A stretch of 41,145 nt of DNA from Legionella santicrucis (GCF_001468135.1 NZ_LNYU01000002.1:1-41145), one strand, 5' to 3'; positions 8,814 through 16,511 are shown, counted from the stretch's first letter. Program-made: numbers and translations. Notes: a model not told the origin generated them from the letters alone.

Positions 8814-10058
8814 ATGGATGATAAAATCTGTGAGCATTGCTATCCTGAAAAACGCTGTCATGTTAGAAGGAAATTTTTTAGTTTATTCGATTATTTTATA
8901 TTCAATCCATTGATCTATTTTTTATCTAAAACGTTTCTCCTGTCAGAGCAGGATTTTTTACGATTCGATAACCTATTAAATAGGGTGTCGATTCATATTT
9001 TTCAAAAACTAAAACTATTTACCAAAACCAATATCATTGATAGGAACCAATTTAATAATAGCGTGCTTGCACTATGGGATGAAGCGCAACGAAGGGGATT
9101 AGAACTGTATAATTTTAAGGAGTCTCAATTACATACGTTGTATTTTATGTTGGTATTTAATAACAAAAAATATTATTTTACACAAACCCCTATTTCTCTT
9201 CTTTATCAAAAAAATACCTGCTTTGATGATGATACCAAATACGATAATAAATGGATCCTCAAAAAGAAATTATTGAACCAAAAAATTCCCTGTCCTGTAG
9301 GAAGGGTTTTTATTTCCAGTAAAAGCGCGTATCAATATGGCATTGAATTAGGGTTTCCTCTTGCTGTGAAGCCAATATCCGAATCCCTAAGTATCCATGC
9401 ATTTTGTACTATTCAAACGCCGAAAGAATTGAAAGAGGCCATTAAAATAGTAAAGCAAGTTGATTTTCGCGTATTGGTTGAACAACACATTCCTGGGAAT
9501 GTTTATCGCTCATTAATTATTAATGATTCATTAATTGCTTGTGTGATGCGACAACCTGGGAGCGTTATTGGTGATGGTATCAGTACTTTTGCAGAATTAA
9601 TCGATAAAAAGAATAAAGCTGCTGCTGTTGGTAGTAATGCACACAAAATTATTCTCAATAGTTACTTGAAGAAAATCCTAGAGGCTCAGGGAGTTACACA
9701 AAACACAGTACTAAACAAAGGACAACAAATCTTTATTTCAAAAAAAGTGACTATGGGTAGTGGTGCAAAAATTAGTAATGTTATCGATTTAATCCATCCA
9801 GAGAACAAATTGCTATTGGAAAAAGTACATAAAATTCTCAATATACCCCTTACAGGTCTTGATTTTATTTGTCAGGATGTTTCTCTTCCATGGCATAAAC
9901 AACAATTTGGAATTATTGAAAACAATAGCTTTCCCTATATCGACTTGCATCTTGATCCTTCTGATGGGGAGCGAATTAATGTGCCAAGTAAAATTTGGGA
10001 CTATGTATTAAATGGTTTAGATCAAAGAAGTGGCGATGACTCAATTACAATGGATTAA
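8814..10058 (+). CDS. ATP-grasp ligase-like protein (cyanophycin synthetase/GshF-type)
   Basis: The 414-residue product carries an ATP-grasp domain in its C-terminal two thirds. The stretch starting at WILKKKLLN, then GFPLAVKP (ATP-binding Lys), VLVEQHIPG, a GDG turn, and near the C-terminus TGLDFICQD and IIENNSFP, follow the pattern of the ATP-grasp domain of cyanophycin synthetase and bifunctional glutathione synthetase, which join an amino acid to a carboxylate via an acyl phosphate. The Mur-ligase half of cyanophycin synthetase is absent, so the protein is not a full synthetase. The N-terminal 130 residues are unrecognised and contain CEHC at the start. The ATG at 8814 is chosen because AAGGGAG lies 9 bases upstream; GTG at 8811 is possible. 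The substrate is unknown. Confidence 0.75.
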   Translation: MDDKICEHCYPEKRCHVRRKFFSLFDYFIFNPLIYFLSKTFLLSEQDFLRFDNLLNRVSIHIFQKLKLFTKTNIIDRNQFNNSVLALWDEAQRRGLELYNFKESQLHTLYFMLVFNNKKYYFTQTPISLLYQKNTCFDDDTKYDNKWILKKKLLNQKIPCPVGRVFISSKSAYQYGIELGFPLAVKPISESLSIHAFCTIQTPKELKEAIKIVKQVDFRVLVEQHIPGNVYRSLIINDSLIACVMRQPGSVIGDGISTFAELIDKKNKAAAVGSNAHKIILNSYLKKILEAQGVTQNTVLNKGQQIFISKKVTMGSGAKISNVIDLIHPENKLLLEKVHKILNIPLTGLDFICQDVSLPWHKQQFGIIENNSFPYIDLHLDPSDGERINVPSKIWDYVLNGLDQRSGDDSITMD

Positions 10059-10116
10059 AATCAGCTAGCGAGCTCTTATATTCACTTCCTTTTTAAAAAT
10101 AGCAGAGTGGAGACAA

Positions 10117-10521
10117 TTAGATGATTATTAATAGAGCAACGCAAAATATCCAAATTAGTGTACTTGTTATATAAGGGTATTGATAACCCTTATAGTTTTT
10201 CTTTCGCGTAAAAAAATCAATAATCAGTACAGGAACAACAGAAAAGAACGTTAATAAGATGACTAATGCTGCGGATTCTGCACCTTGTTGGAAAGGCATA
10301 ATCCCTATCAAAAAGGCCAGTATATCGTGCAAAAATTGATGCGAATAAAAAAGTACCCCCACAAACAAAAAATCAAAAGTATAGATAAACCAAGAAGCAG
10401 CAAACAGTGGTAGAAGTAATCTAGCTCCTTTTATTGCCCATAGATTTTTGAAGGATTTGCTAAACTCCTCTGAAAAAAGAACCATAACAACACCGAAGAG
10501 AACAACTAAAGCAAATAACAT
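10117..10521 (-). CDS. Small membrane protein
   Basis: A 134-residue hydrophobic protein of unknown family. About four membrane-spanning segments can be seen: residues 1-17, 33-55, about 62-76 and 85-103, with a final hydrophobic stretch at the C-terminus (about 117-134). A basic FTRKKNYKG loop lies between the last two. It is convergent with the ATP-grasp gene and lies about 70 nt downstream of the oxygenase gene in the same direction, so the two may share a transcript. No catalytic motif is visible. Confidence 0.65.
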   Translation of the reverse strand: MLFALVVLFGVVMVLFSEEFSKSFKNLWAIKGARLLLPLFAASWFIYTFDFLFVGVLFYSHQFLHDILAFLIGIMPFQQGAESAALVILLTFFSVVPVLIIDFFTRKKNYKGYQYPYITSTLIWIFCVALLIII

Positions 10522-10589
10522 TTATCTGATCCTTTTCTCAACTTCGTTCAATGCATTCCTAATGCGTACCCAGTTGCATTGATAAATCA

Positions 10590-11366
10590 TCATCTTCTTA
10601 TGAGTGTTTTTTTAACACGTTCAATTGCACGACGAATTTTTTGTTCAGGTCGAGCGCTAAATGAATTCCCATTGAAAAAATATTCTTCACCTTCAGGAGA
10701 TTGCTTAGAAAAAAAGTAATTAAACACACAACATCGAGGTGCGTTACATAAAACTGGATTCACAGCATGCCAAGAGGTTCGATTTGTTTCCATCACGAGC
10801 AATCGGTTAAAAAGACTGGGGACAATAATGCGATTTTTAATTTCTTTATCCCATAGTTCATAATTTCCACCATTTTCGAGCTGCCAATTGGGGGACACAT
10901 AATAAAGTACATTTACCGTTCGATAATGTTTTCTATCTACATCATGCGAGTTATCCAAATGAGGATTAAGGCGATATCCCTTGAGTAATGTACTAATGCC
11001 ACCAGCATATTCTGATGGATCAGGAATTTGATTTTTAATCTCGGTTATTTCTTCAATCAAAGCGACAACTCGGGGATCTTGAATTGCAAAATTAATATCT
11101 TGCAATAAACTGGATACATCTTTTAAGTGGCTGTATTTTAACTTTAATTTTCCAGGAATACTTAATAGATGCATTTGGCTTGGGTTAGGAAAATCGGTAT
11201 ATATTTTTTCAGCAATTTCAGTTGGAAGAAGGTCGTCTAGGGTAAAGTAACGGGCAACTTTTATAGGATGATCAAGAAAAAACTGTTGTTTCAAATGCTC
11301 CTTAGTTTCATTTAATCTATCTACAATCAGATCCGTTAATTGATTTCTTATATTATTAGTTGCCAT
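10590..11366 (-). CDS. 2-oxoglutarate/Fe(II)-dependent oxygenase-like protein
   Basis: The 258-residue protein shows the facial-triad pattern of the 2OG-Fe(II) oxygenase superfamily (prolyl-4-hydroxylase type): PHLD supplies the HxD pair, followed by VNVLYYVSPNW and GGNYELWD, then the distal His in SWHAVNPV and an Arg about 10 residues later (APRCCVFNYFF) that would bind 2-oxoglutarate. The N-terminal 110 residues resemble the helical cap seen in such hydroxylases but carry no named motif. It may hydroxylate a protein or small molecule; the substrate is not evident. The start codon is the ATG at 11366; an upstream Shine-Dalgarno is weak. Confidence 0.8.
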   Translation of the reverse strand: MATNNIRNQLTDLIVDRLNETKEHLKQQFFLDHPIKVARYFTLDDLLPTEIAEKIYTDFPNPSQMHLLSIPGKLKLKYSHLKDVSSLLQDINFAIQDPRVVALIEEITEIKNQIPDPSEYAGGISTLLKGYRLNPHLDNSHDVDRKHYRTVNVLYYVSPNWQLENGGNYELWDKEIKNRIIVPSLFNRLLVMETNRTSWHAVNPVLCNAPRCCVFNYFFSKQSPEGEEYFFNGNSFSARPEQKIRRAIERVKKTLIRR

Positions 11367-11469
11367 TTTAAAATCTTATATTTGTATATTTATTAAAATA
11401 ATAGTCTATTTTTTATATGGCTATGGGGGTTGTAGAGGCTATGATTGAATTCAAGTGATGAATTGGGCT

Positions 11470-11645
11470 GTTTAAAGTTCATTTTAGGTTAATTTATTGG
11501 ACTATAGTATAACCTGGATTTTCTATTTTCGACGGAACCCATCTTTTTATATCTCTCTGTCTCGGGCTTTTATGCTACTATCCTCGTTTTGAAGTTCGCC
11601 CGGTAGGGGAAGGCATAGGCTGCTACAATTAGCAGCCTATTTTTA
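11470..11645 (+). ncRNA. Possible short RNA or leader ending in a strong terminator
   Basis: Between the oxygenase gene and the 130-residue gene a TATAGT-like -10 occurs near 11504, followed by about 100 nt of more GC-rich sequence and a perfect 10-bp hairpin (ATAGGCTGCT at 11615-11624, loop of 6, complement at 11631-11640) with a T-rich tail. The hairpin ends only 16 nt before the next ATG. This fits either a small RNA or an attenuated leader of the downstream gene. No known family is recognised; the 5' end is a guess. Confidence 0.3.
11615..11645 (+). terminator. Intrinsic terminator hairpin upstream of the 130-residue gene
   Basis: A perfect 10-bp stem with a 6-nt loop is followed by TTTTATT on the + strand. 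Its place directly before a gene in the same direction suggests attenuation or the end of a short upstream transcript. Confidence 0.65.
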
Positions 11646-11660
11646 TTCGAAAGAGGTTCC

Positions 11661-12053
11661 ATGACAACTGAACAAAATAATTTACATAGCGGTAATAATC
11701 AACAGTATGATGATATTGAATATGCTATTTATTGTGAGGGACTTGAAAAACAATATAAGCAGGCAAAAGAGGATTCTTTGTTTGAAGTATTAAAAATATT
11801 AGAGCTAGATGAAGAACATTCGGACAGTGATTTAATTCAAGCAGTTAATTATTTCAAGAAAAATGACGGCTATATAAAAAAAGATGCGCCTGTTAATTTT
11901 TTGACTGAACGTGAAAAAAGAATACTTAATAAAGATGGTAAATTTCGTTCAGGTCTCTACTGTATGCTGCTATCAATAAGATTTTCTGAAGCAATTCAGA
12001 ATAAATCAGTATTTTTACAGCATTCATTAAAATTTGCTTTTGATAAGACCTAA
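11661..12053 (+). CDS. Unknown 130-residue soluble protein
   Basis: Function not recognised. The ATG is preceded by AAAGAGG at a good distance, supporting translation. The protein is soluble, acidic in its first half (YDDIEYAIYCEGLEKQYKQA, then LELDEEHSD) and predicted to be largely helical, with a basic stretch TEREKRIL near residue 90. No signal peptide or membrane segment is visible. It stands alone, between the oxygenase gene and the first toxin-antitoxin pair. Confidence 0.6.
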   Translation: MTTEQNNLHSGNNQQYDDIEYAIYCEGLEKQYKQAKEDSLFEVLKILELDEEHSDSDLIQAVNYFKKNDGYIKKDAPVNFLTEREKRILNKDGKFRSGLYCMLLSIRFSEAIQNKSVFLQHSLKFAFDKT

Positions 12054-12178
12054 TTCCTGATGTTTTGGGTATATGGGGCATGGTTGAGTAGAATGGCTAG
12101 ATCACCTTAAGTTGGTTGTTGGAGTGGTTTTTTAAAACCGAGTAAGTTTTAGGGGCTCATCAGAAAGGACAATTAATT

Positions 12179-12448
12179 TTATTTAAACAGATCAGAGTGC
12201 GTTCCTGTCCTTTCAAAAATAATCGCATCAGATTCTAGTTTGTAAATTAAAAGCCAATCAGGTTCTACATGGCATTCACGGCGATTAGCATAATTACCTG
12301 TTAATGCATGATCTCGATTTTTTGGTGGTAATTTTTCTTGGTTTAAAAGTAATTGCATGATCTTAAAAACCTTATTAAGTTCTTTGCCGCGTTTTTTTAT
12401 AAGTTTAATATCCCGTTCAAACTGATTTGTAGTTATGGGTTTAAGCAT
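12179..12448 (-). CDS. yafQ: YafQ-type mRNA endonuclease toxin
   Basis: An 89-residue RelE-superfamily toxin. YafQ proteins cut mRNA on the ribosome when the antitoxin is degraded. The residues that matter in E. coli YafQ have counterparts at the same spacing: H47, H60, D64, H84 and F88 here, in the stretches RDHALTGNY, CHVEPDWLLIY and RTGTHSDLF. The length matches the family (about 90 residues). Its ATG overlaps the antitoxin stop codon by one base (TAATG), the usual coupled arrangement. A second pair of the same type lies at 15388-15922. Confidence 0.9.
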   Translation of the reverse strand: MLKPITTNQFERDIKLIKKRGKELNKVFKIMQLLLNQEKLPPKNRDHALTGNYANRRECHVEPDWLLIYKLESDAIIFERTGTHSDLFK

Positions 12449-12705
12449 TAGCCTTCCAACTTATCAAACATATCTTTGGCATTCTTATAATAATTAAGAT
12501 TCTCACCGCGATCAGTATGCTCAAATGTTTCTTGGGTTGTTTTATTTGGGATGCGGATATCAAAAGGGATCCCATGTACTAATTTAATTTGACGTAAGTA
12601 AATTTCAATAGCTTCTGATACTGATAAACCCAATTCATTTAATACGGATTCTACTTCCAGCTTTAATTCTGGCTCTACTCGCGCTCTTACAGTTGCTGTT
12701 TTCAT
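12448..12705 (-). CDS. dinJ: RelB/DinJ-type antitoxin
   Basis: An 85-residue protein with the N-terminal ribbon-helix-helix pattern of RelB/DinJ antitoxins (TATVRARVEPELK followed by LGLSVSEAIEIYLRQI) and the GIPFDIRIPN segment, after which the C-terminal part would wrap the toxin. It would neutralise the YafQ-like protein encoded immediately downstream and repress its own operon as a complex. The promoter candidate is TTATAA/TACAAT about 50 nt upstream, and a small palindrome ATCATGAT at 12720-12727 is a possible operator. Confidence 0.88.
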   Translation of the reverse strand: MKTATVRARVEPELKLEVESVLNELGLSVSEAIEIYLRQIKLVHGIPFDIRIPNKTTQETFEHTDRGENLNYYKNAKDMFDKLEG

Positions 12706-12834
12706 TTTTATCTCGAAAAATCATGATGGTTTAATTGTAGCACAAAAAGGCCACGTTATAAGAATTTAATGAAGAAAATAATTTGATATGGTTTGAGATA
12801 GATAACGTACCTTATCTACCCTAAATAGAGTAAA

Positions 12835-13881
12835 ATGAGAAAAACACTCATGGAGAATGCCTTGAATTTATTGGATGCGCAAAATGATAAAAATCGAAAG
12901 TTTGGGGTAGATAAGATTTTTCATCCCTTGGATGTTCATTTTGACACCAATTCTTTATCCGCTTGGTTGTCCTTTTATTTTCAGGTTCATGTCAAGGGAG
13001 CGCCTGAAAAAACGGAATCTGCGAAACAAAAAGATTTAACGAAGTTTTTAAATTTCTTTCAAAGGGAGGTGGGGCACGATTTGGTAGACAATTGGACTCC
13101 TGCAGTCAGCAAGCATTTTCAACGATCCTTAGGTAATACTATTTCCGAAAAAACAGGCAAAGTATACAAAGCAACTACTATTAACAGAACCATGGCCACT
13201 GTTCGACATGCTGGCCGATGGCTTAACCAACAAAGGCCACTGATGGCTGGAGATCCTTTATCTGGAGTTAAAGATTTACAAACCGATGCACCGGAATGGA
13301 ATGGCTTAAATTCGAAACAACTCATGCGCTTAAAAGCCGCATGCGAGCAGCGTACTAAAATATGTACTCGTAAAAATCAAAATGCGCTCTTGGAAACGGC
13401 GGTATTCTATGTACTTCTAGGAACTGGGTTACGTGAATCGGAATTGGTTTCTTTAAATGTACATCAGTATCATTCAAAGGGTTTGCATTCAGTTGTTCGC
13501 CATAAAAGCAAGCGAGTGACGAATAAAATTCCTTTGCCTCTTGAGGCCAGAGAGCATTTGGATAACTACTTGAGCAGTCGCACTCCAGAGCCGGATGAGC
13601 CTTTGTTTATCAATAAGGTAGGGAATCGTATCAATACCCGAAACATCTTTCGCATTTGTCAGCGTGTTTTAAAGCAAGTGTCAGCGCTGTTACCTCCGAA
13701 TGAACGATTTGAATTTACTCCGCATAAGCTCAGGCATACTTTCTTGAAGAAAGTGACGGACAAACATGGCGTGCATTTTGCTCAAGAGTTAAGTGGTAAC
13801 GTTTCGATTAAAGAAATATTTCGTTATGCCAAACCCAGTCAAGAAGAGATGCAAGAAACTATAGAAGAGCTCTTTGCATAA
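12835..13881 (+). CDS. Tyrosine recombinase/integrase
   Basis: A 348-residue site-specific recombinase of the XerC/phage integrase superfamily. An N-terminal SAM-like core-binding domain spans about residues 40-135. The catalytic domain has R200 in GTGLRESELVSL, a Lys in the VRHKSKR beta-turn (around 224-226), the HKLRHTF box with H297 and R300, and the nucleophile Y331 in FRYAKPS. The usual second His/Trp position is replaced by Ser/Gly (ELSGN). It probably integrates, excises or resolves the element carrying it. The next gene follows 9 nt later, suggesting co-transcription. No tRNA or duplicated att site is visible in the window, so the target remains unknown. An internal ATG at 12850 is possible. 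Confidence 0.9.
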   Translation: MRKTLMENALNLLDAQNDKNRKFGVDKIFHPLDVHFDTNSLSAWLSFYFQVHVKGAPEKTESAKQKDLTKFLNFFQREVGHDLVDNWTPAVSKHFQRSLGNTISEKTGKVYKATTINRTMATVRHAGRWLNQQRPLMAGDPLSGVKDLQTDAPEWNGLNSKQLMRLKAACEQRTKICTRKNQNALLETAVFYVLLGTGLRESELVSLNVHQYHSKGLHSVVRHKSKRVTNKIPLPLEAREHLDNYLSSRTPEPDEPLFINKVGNRINTRNIFRICQRVLKQVSALLPPNERFEFTPHKLRHTFLKKVTDKHGVHFAQELSGNVSIKEIFRYAKPSQEEMQETIEELFA

Positions 13882-13890
13882 GGGGGTTTA

Positions 13891-14178
13891 ATGGCAAGTA
13901 GCAAAACTTATTGGGTTTATATGTTACTTTGTGAGAACAATACTTATTATACCGGTTATACCAATAATCTTGAAAAACGTTATGCATCTCATGTAGAGGG
14001 TACCAGTGGTTGTAAATACACACGAAGTTTTAAGCCAATAAAAATCGCTCAATCATGGGAAATAAAAGAGGGGAAGGGTAGAGCAATGAAGGTGGAGCGT
14101 TATATAAAAAAATTACCAAGAACAATGAAAGAGAAATTAATTGATTGTCCTGAACTGCTTCGTTTTGAGACAATTTAG
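13891..14178 (+). CDS. GIY-YIG nuclease domain protein (YhbQ-like)
   Basis: A 95-residue stand-alone GIY-YIG domain. WVYMLLC and YYTGYTNNLEKRYASH form the GIY...YIG-like pair and its following Arg, KYTRSFKPIKI follows, and the catalytic Glu candidate lies in MKVERYIKKLP. This matches the compact YhbQ/UPF0213 family, whose members are DNA-structure or uncharacterised endonucleases. It starts 9 nt after the integrase stop, with AGGGGG upstream, so the two probably form one operon. Confidence 0.85.
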   Translation: MASSKTYWVYMLLCENNTYYTGYTNNLEKRYASHVEGTSGCKYTRSFKPIKIAQSWEIKEGKGRAMKVERYIKKLPRTMKEKLIDCPELLRFETI

Positions 14179-14224
14179 ATTCAAGTTTAGTGCTAAAATC
14201 ATCACGGAATATACCTTAGTTTAC

Positions 14225-14240
14225 TGTATCGTACGATACA
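14225..14240. repeat. 16-bp perfect palindrome, copy 1
   Basis: TGTATCGTACGATACA is self-complementary and lies 2 nt past the stop codon of the sprT-like gene. An identical copy is at 15028-15043. Confidence 0.8.
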
Positions 14241-14242
14241 TT

Positions 14243-15022
14243 TTAACCTCCTTGCATGGGGTTATTGCAATCGTCGCATCGCAGAGACAAACCTGCTTTA
14301 CCCCATACATTGATGCCGCACTCAAAACAGGTATATTTTAATTTTGTCTTCTTGCTGCTTTGATGAGAAGGGGATTCAAACAAGTCATTGTCAAACAGAT
14401 GGCTTAAATTGCTGATTAACTGATCGGCGATGTTGCTGTCTATGCCGGTTAATGCATCAGTAAGAACTGTGTTTTCACAGGATTCGCTTATGCCTTCGTT
14501 TCCAGTGTTCCAATCGCGTATTGAAAACCGGTCAACCCAAGGCAAATTAAAATTTTTCGTATTGAGCAAAGTCACACATTCTAAAACAAACGATCCATTC
14601 GAGATAGGGTAATCCCCCATACGCTGCCCGACTATTTTTCCACCAGGCTTTCCGGTTGATGTTGGCATTAAGCCTACAGAAATCATTTTTTCTGACCATT
14701 CTTTGTTATGGTACGACATTCTTCCTGGTGTCCCATAACAGTGTTGCCAGCAATGTGTCATTTCATGAACGAGTGTTTGCATGAGTTCAATCAGCTTTGC
14801 TCTGCCGACATACAAAGGATTAATCGCAATCTCATGACAATTTTTTCCTTGGGAAGATGCCCATCGGTTTGGCGCAAAATAACCCATCATGCCCTGTTGC
14901 CTTTGAAAGGTAAACAATATGGGTGGCAGTTTTGCATCAAATAAGCTGTTATTAAAATGATTGTAAGCGACTTGTAATGCAGAATACAGCTCTTCTGTTG
15001 GTGTAGTTGGATGTATGTTCAT
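14243..15022 (-). CDS. SprT-like zinc metalloprotein
   Basis: A 259-residue protein with an SprT-like domain: the zincin motif HEMTH at residues 86-90 (VHEMTHCWQH), preceded by EIAINPLY, and a third ligand candidate in MSYHNKEW. The C-terminus holds a zinc ribbon with two CxxC pairs (CFECG and CDDC). SprT/Spartan-type proteins are associated with processing of DNA-protein crosslinks; stand-alone versions are common on phages and conjugative elements, where the role is unproven. The gene is bracketed by identical 16-bp palindromes, one just upstream of the start and one directly after the stop. A TTGTCA/CATTAT promoter lies upstream, with the palindrome just downstream of its -10, as expected for a repressor site. 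A Shine-Dalgarno is not evident. Confidence 0.85.
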   Translation of the reverse strand: MNIHPTTPTEELYSALQVAYNHFNNSLFDAKLPPILFTFQRQQGMMGYFAPNRWASSQGKNCHEIAINPLYVGRAKLIELMQTLVHEMTHCWQHCYGTPGRMSYHNKEWSEKMISVGLMPTSTGKPGGKIVGQRMGDYPISNGSFVLECVTLLNTKNFNLPWVDRFSIRDWNTGNEGISESCENTVLTDALTGIDSNIADQLISNLSHLFDNDLFESPSHQSSKKTKLKYTCFECGINVWGKAGLSLRCDDCNNPMQGG

Positions 15023-15027
15023 GGGAG

Positions 15028-15043
15028 TGTATCGTACGATACA
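15028..15043. promoter_or_regulatory. 16-bp perfect palindrome, copy 2 (likely operator)
   Basis: Identical to the palindrome at 14225-14240. It sits 6-21 nt before the sprT-like start codon, just downstream of a possible -35 (TTGTCA, complement of 15067-15072) and -10 (CATTAT), so a bound protein would block transcription. Confidence 0.55.
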
Positions 15044-15334
15044 TAATGGGAACCTTCAATACCTTTTGACAAATAACTGTAGCGGCTCACAATCATTAAC
15101 TCGTACTACTTGTCTGCATAAACAAAAAAAGACGCTGAACTGACTACTAAATTAACGTCTTTTAAACCGATGTGCAAATGAATTATGGAGCTGTATCAAT
15201 TCAATGAATTTTTATTTCTTGATATTGGTGAAGTTGACTTCTGATAATAAACTAATAGTGAATATGGCTTATGAAAATGGCCGTTGGAAATTATTACACC
15301 GATAAGCTCTAATGATATCTTAATGGCTTTGCTT
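15044..15334. other. Intergenic stretch between sprT-like gene and antitoxin
   Basis: No gene is supported. It holds the promoter region of the sprT-like gene and a weak long-loop inverted repeat (AAAAGACG at 15127-15134 with its complement at 15156-15163). Confidence 0.4.
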
Positions 15335-15362
15335 TTGTATTACAATACAACTACAATATAAT
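15335..15362 (+). promoter_or_regulatory. Promoter and operator of the second toxin-antitoxin operon
   Basis: TTGTAT at 15335-15340 and TATAAT at 15357-15362 are 16 nt apart and form a good sigma-70 promoter. The -35 is part of an inverted repeat, TTGTATT-ac-AATACAA (15335-15350), a plausible site for autorepression by the antitoxin. Confidence 0.65.
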
Positions 15363-15387
15363 ATATGAGTTTATTATGAGGTGTATT

Positions 15388-15654
15388 ATGACTAAAGCAA
15401 CAACGGTTCAGGCGAGAATTGAACCCGATCTTAAAGCACAAGGAGATATAATTCTTAAAAAAATAGGGATTACCGCTTCGCAAGCAATAAATGCACTGTA
15501 TGCTCAAATAGTGATGTGCAAAGGGATGCCTTTTGAATTAAAAATTCCAAATCGTGAAACACAAATGGCGATGGATGAATTAGAAAGTGGTGGAGGGAAA
15601 AGATTTTCATCCTTTCAGGCAATGATTGATGATTTGGATAATGAGGATGCTTGA
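15388..15654 (+). CDS. dinJ: RelB/DinJ-type antitoxin (second copy)
   Basis: An 88-residue antitoxin with the ribbon-helix-helix pattern VQARIEPDLK then ITASQAINALYAQIV, followed by GMPFELKIPN as in the first copy. The start at 15388 is preferred over 15376 because GAGGTG lies at proper distance; the upstream ATG lies inside that ribosome-binding region. It overlaps the toxin gene by 8 nt. Identity to the first antitoxin appears low, so the two pairs are unlikely to be a recent duplication. Confidence 0.88.
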   Translation: MTKATTVQARIEPDLKAQGDIILKKIGITASQAINALYAQIVMCKGMPFELKIPNRETQMAMDELESGGGKRFSSFQAMIDDLDNEDA

Positions 15655-15922
15655 TATACGTCGTTCTACACAGTTTAAGAAAGATCTTAAAAAAATTATT
15701 AAACAGGGAAAAAATTTAAGTTTATTGGAGGAAATAGTTAATTTATTGTGTGCTGGCAAATCATTACCTGAAAAAAACAACGATCATTCTTTGGTTGGAG
15801 ATTGGAAAGGTTACAAGGAGTGTCATATCAACCCAGATTGGTTACTCATTTATAAAGTAGAGGAGGAGATTAATTTGCTACGATTGATGAGAACTGGATC
15901 ACATTCCGAATTGTTTAAATAG
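15647..15922 (+). CDS. yafQ: YafQ-type mRNA endonuclease toxin (second copy)
   Basis: A 91-residue RelE-superfamily toxin, start placed at the ATG at 15647 where the family begins (MLDIRRSTQFKKDLKK); an in-frame ATG at 15626 would add seven residues inside the antitoxin gene. Active-site counterparts are H47, H60, D64, H86 and F90, in NDHSLVGDW, CHINPDWLLIY and RTGSHSELF. It should cut mRNA when free of the antitoxin encoded immediately upstream and may help keep the element in the population. Confidence 0.9.
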   Translation: MLDIRRSTQFKKDLKKIIKQGKNLSLLEEIVNLLCAGKSLPEKNNDHSLVGDWKGYKECHINPDWLLIYKVEEEINLLRLMRTGSHSELFK

Positions 15923-15970
15923 TGTACTATGAAATCGTTGTTTAGCATTTGAAATGAAGGAAAATATATT

Positions 15971-16012
15971 CCATTGACAAGGGCTTCTGGTGCCAGAAGT
16001 CCTTGTCAATGG
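15971..16012. repeat. Long hairpin with 20-nt arms
   Basis: Arms 15971-15990 and 15993-16012 pair over 20 positions with one G-T (G-U in RNA) mismatch and only two central bases. It lies between the convergent yafQ-like gene and the 109-residue gene. It may serve as a shared terminator, although no run of T follows directly, or it may be a recombination or mobile-element remnant. Confidence 0.6.
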
Positions 16013-16079
16013 GTAGCGCTTTTTAATTTGAGAGGAATAGTACAAAAAATATGCGTAATTTGATTTTTCTTCCCCAATC

Positions 16080-16094
16080 TGTCGCATGTGTCGC
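16080..16094. repeat. GTCGCA direct repeats, cluster 1
   Basis: TGTCGCATG and TGTCGCAAT follow each other at 9-nt spacing, about 45 nt beyond the stop of the 109-residue gene. The same unit recurs three times at 16512-16535. Confidence 0.5.
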
Positions 16095-16139
16095 AATTTA
16101 TTAAGATAAGTTATGTCAGGCCAAATTTCAGATGGATTT

Positions 16140-16469
16140 TTACCATCCTGCATGATGCAGCCATAGTTGGGCAATAATATTTCGTCCTTCTTTATTAAGG
16201 ATAGACAGGGCTTGTACAAAATTGGGAGTCTGGGTTTTCTCAAGTAGTTTTTGACCCGCTTCTGGATTAAAAAAAGAGTACATCATGGCCAATAACACTT
16301 GTTTGCCGTGGCTATATCCGCCCATAGCGCTTTGAATAAAGGCATAGTTAGGTTCTAGTTGCCATTTTTTCTGTGCTGCATCAAGGGAGGATGCCTTTAT
16401 ATTAAAAAATTCAGCACCTACTTTTTGAATGCCTTTTTTCCATGCAGCAACAAATAAATCCTCTGTCAT
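16140..16469 (-). CDS. Unknown 109-residue protein next to DUF3987 gene
   Basis: Function not recognised. The product is soluble and helical, with FVAAWKKGIQKVGAEFF near the start and a central GGYSHGKQVLLAMMYSFFNP segment. It lies downstream of the DUF3987 gene in the same direction with an 87-nt gap holding GTGTCGC repeats. GGAG lies about 10 nt before the ATG. It is probably the last gene of a leftward set running from 20173 down to 16140. A DNA-replication link is suggested only by its neighbour. Confidence 0.65.
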   Translation of the reverse strand: MTEDLFVAAWKKGIQKVGAEFFNIKASSLDAAQKKWQLEPNYAFIQSAMGGYSHGKQVLLAMMYSFFNPEAGQKLLEKTQTPNFVQALSILNKEGRNIIAQLWLHHAGW

Positions 16470-16511
16470 ATCTAAGTAACTCCAATTAAAATTTAATCAA
16501 CCCTAATACAT

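Noticed and set aside
11367..12834. tRNA gene or att site beside the integrase
   Set aside because: I looked for a tRNA-like cloverleaf and for a repeated core and found neither; the other junction is probably outside the window.
15899..16243. 114-residue minus strand frame
   Set aside because: It runs through the long hairpin and overlaps the better-supported 109-residue gene in another frame.
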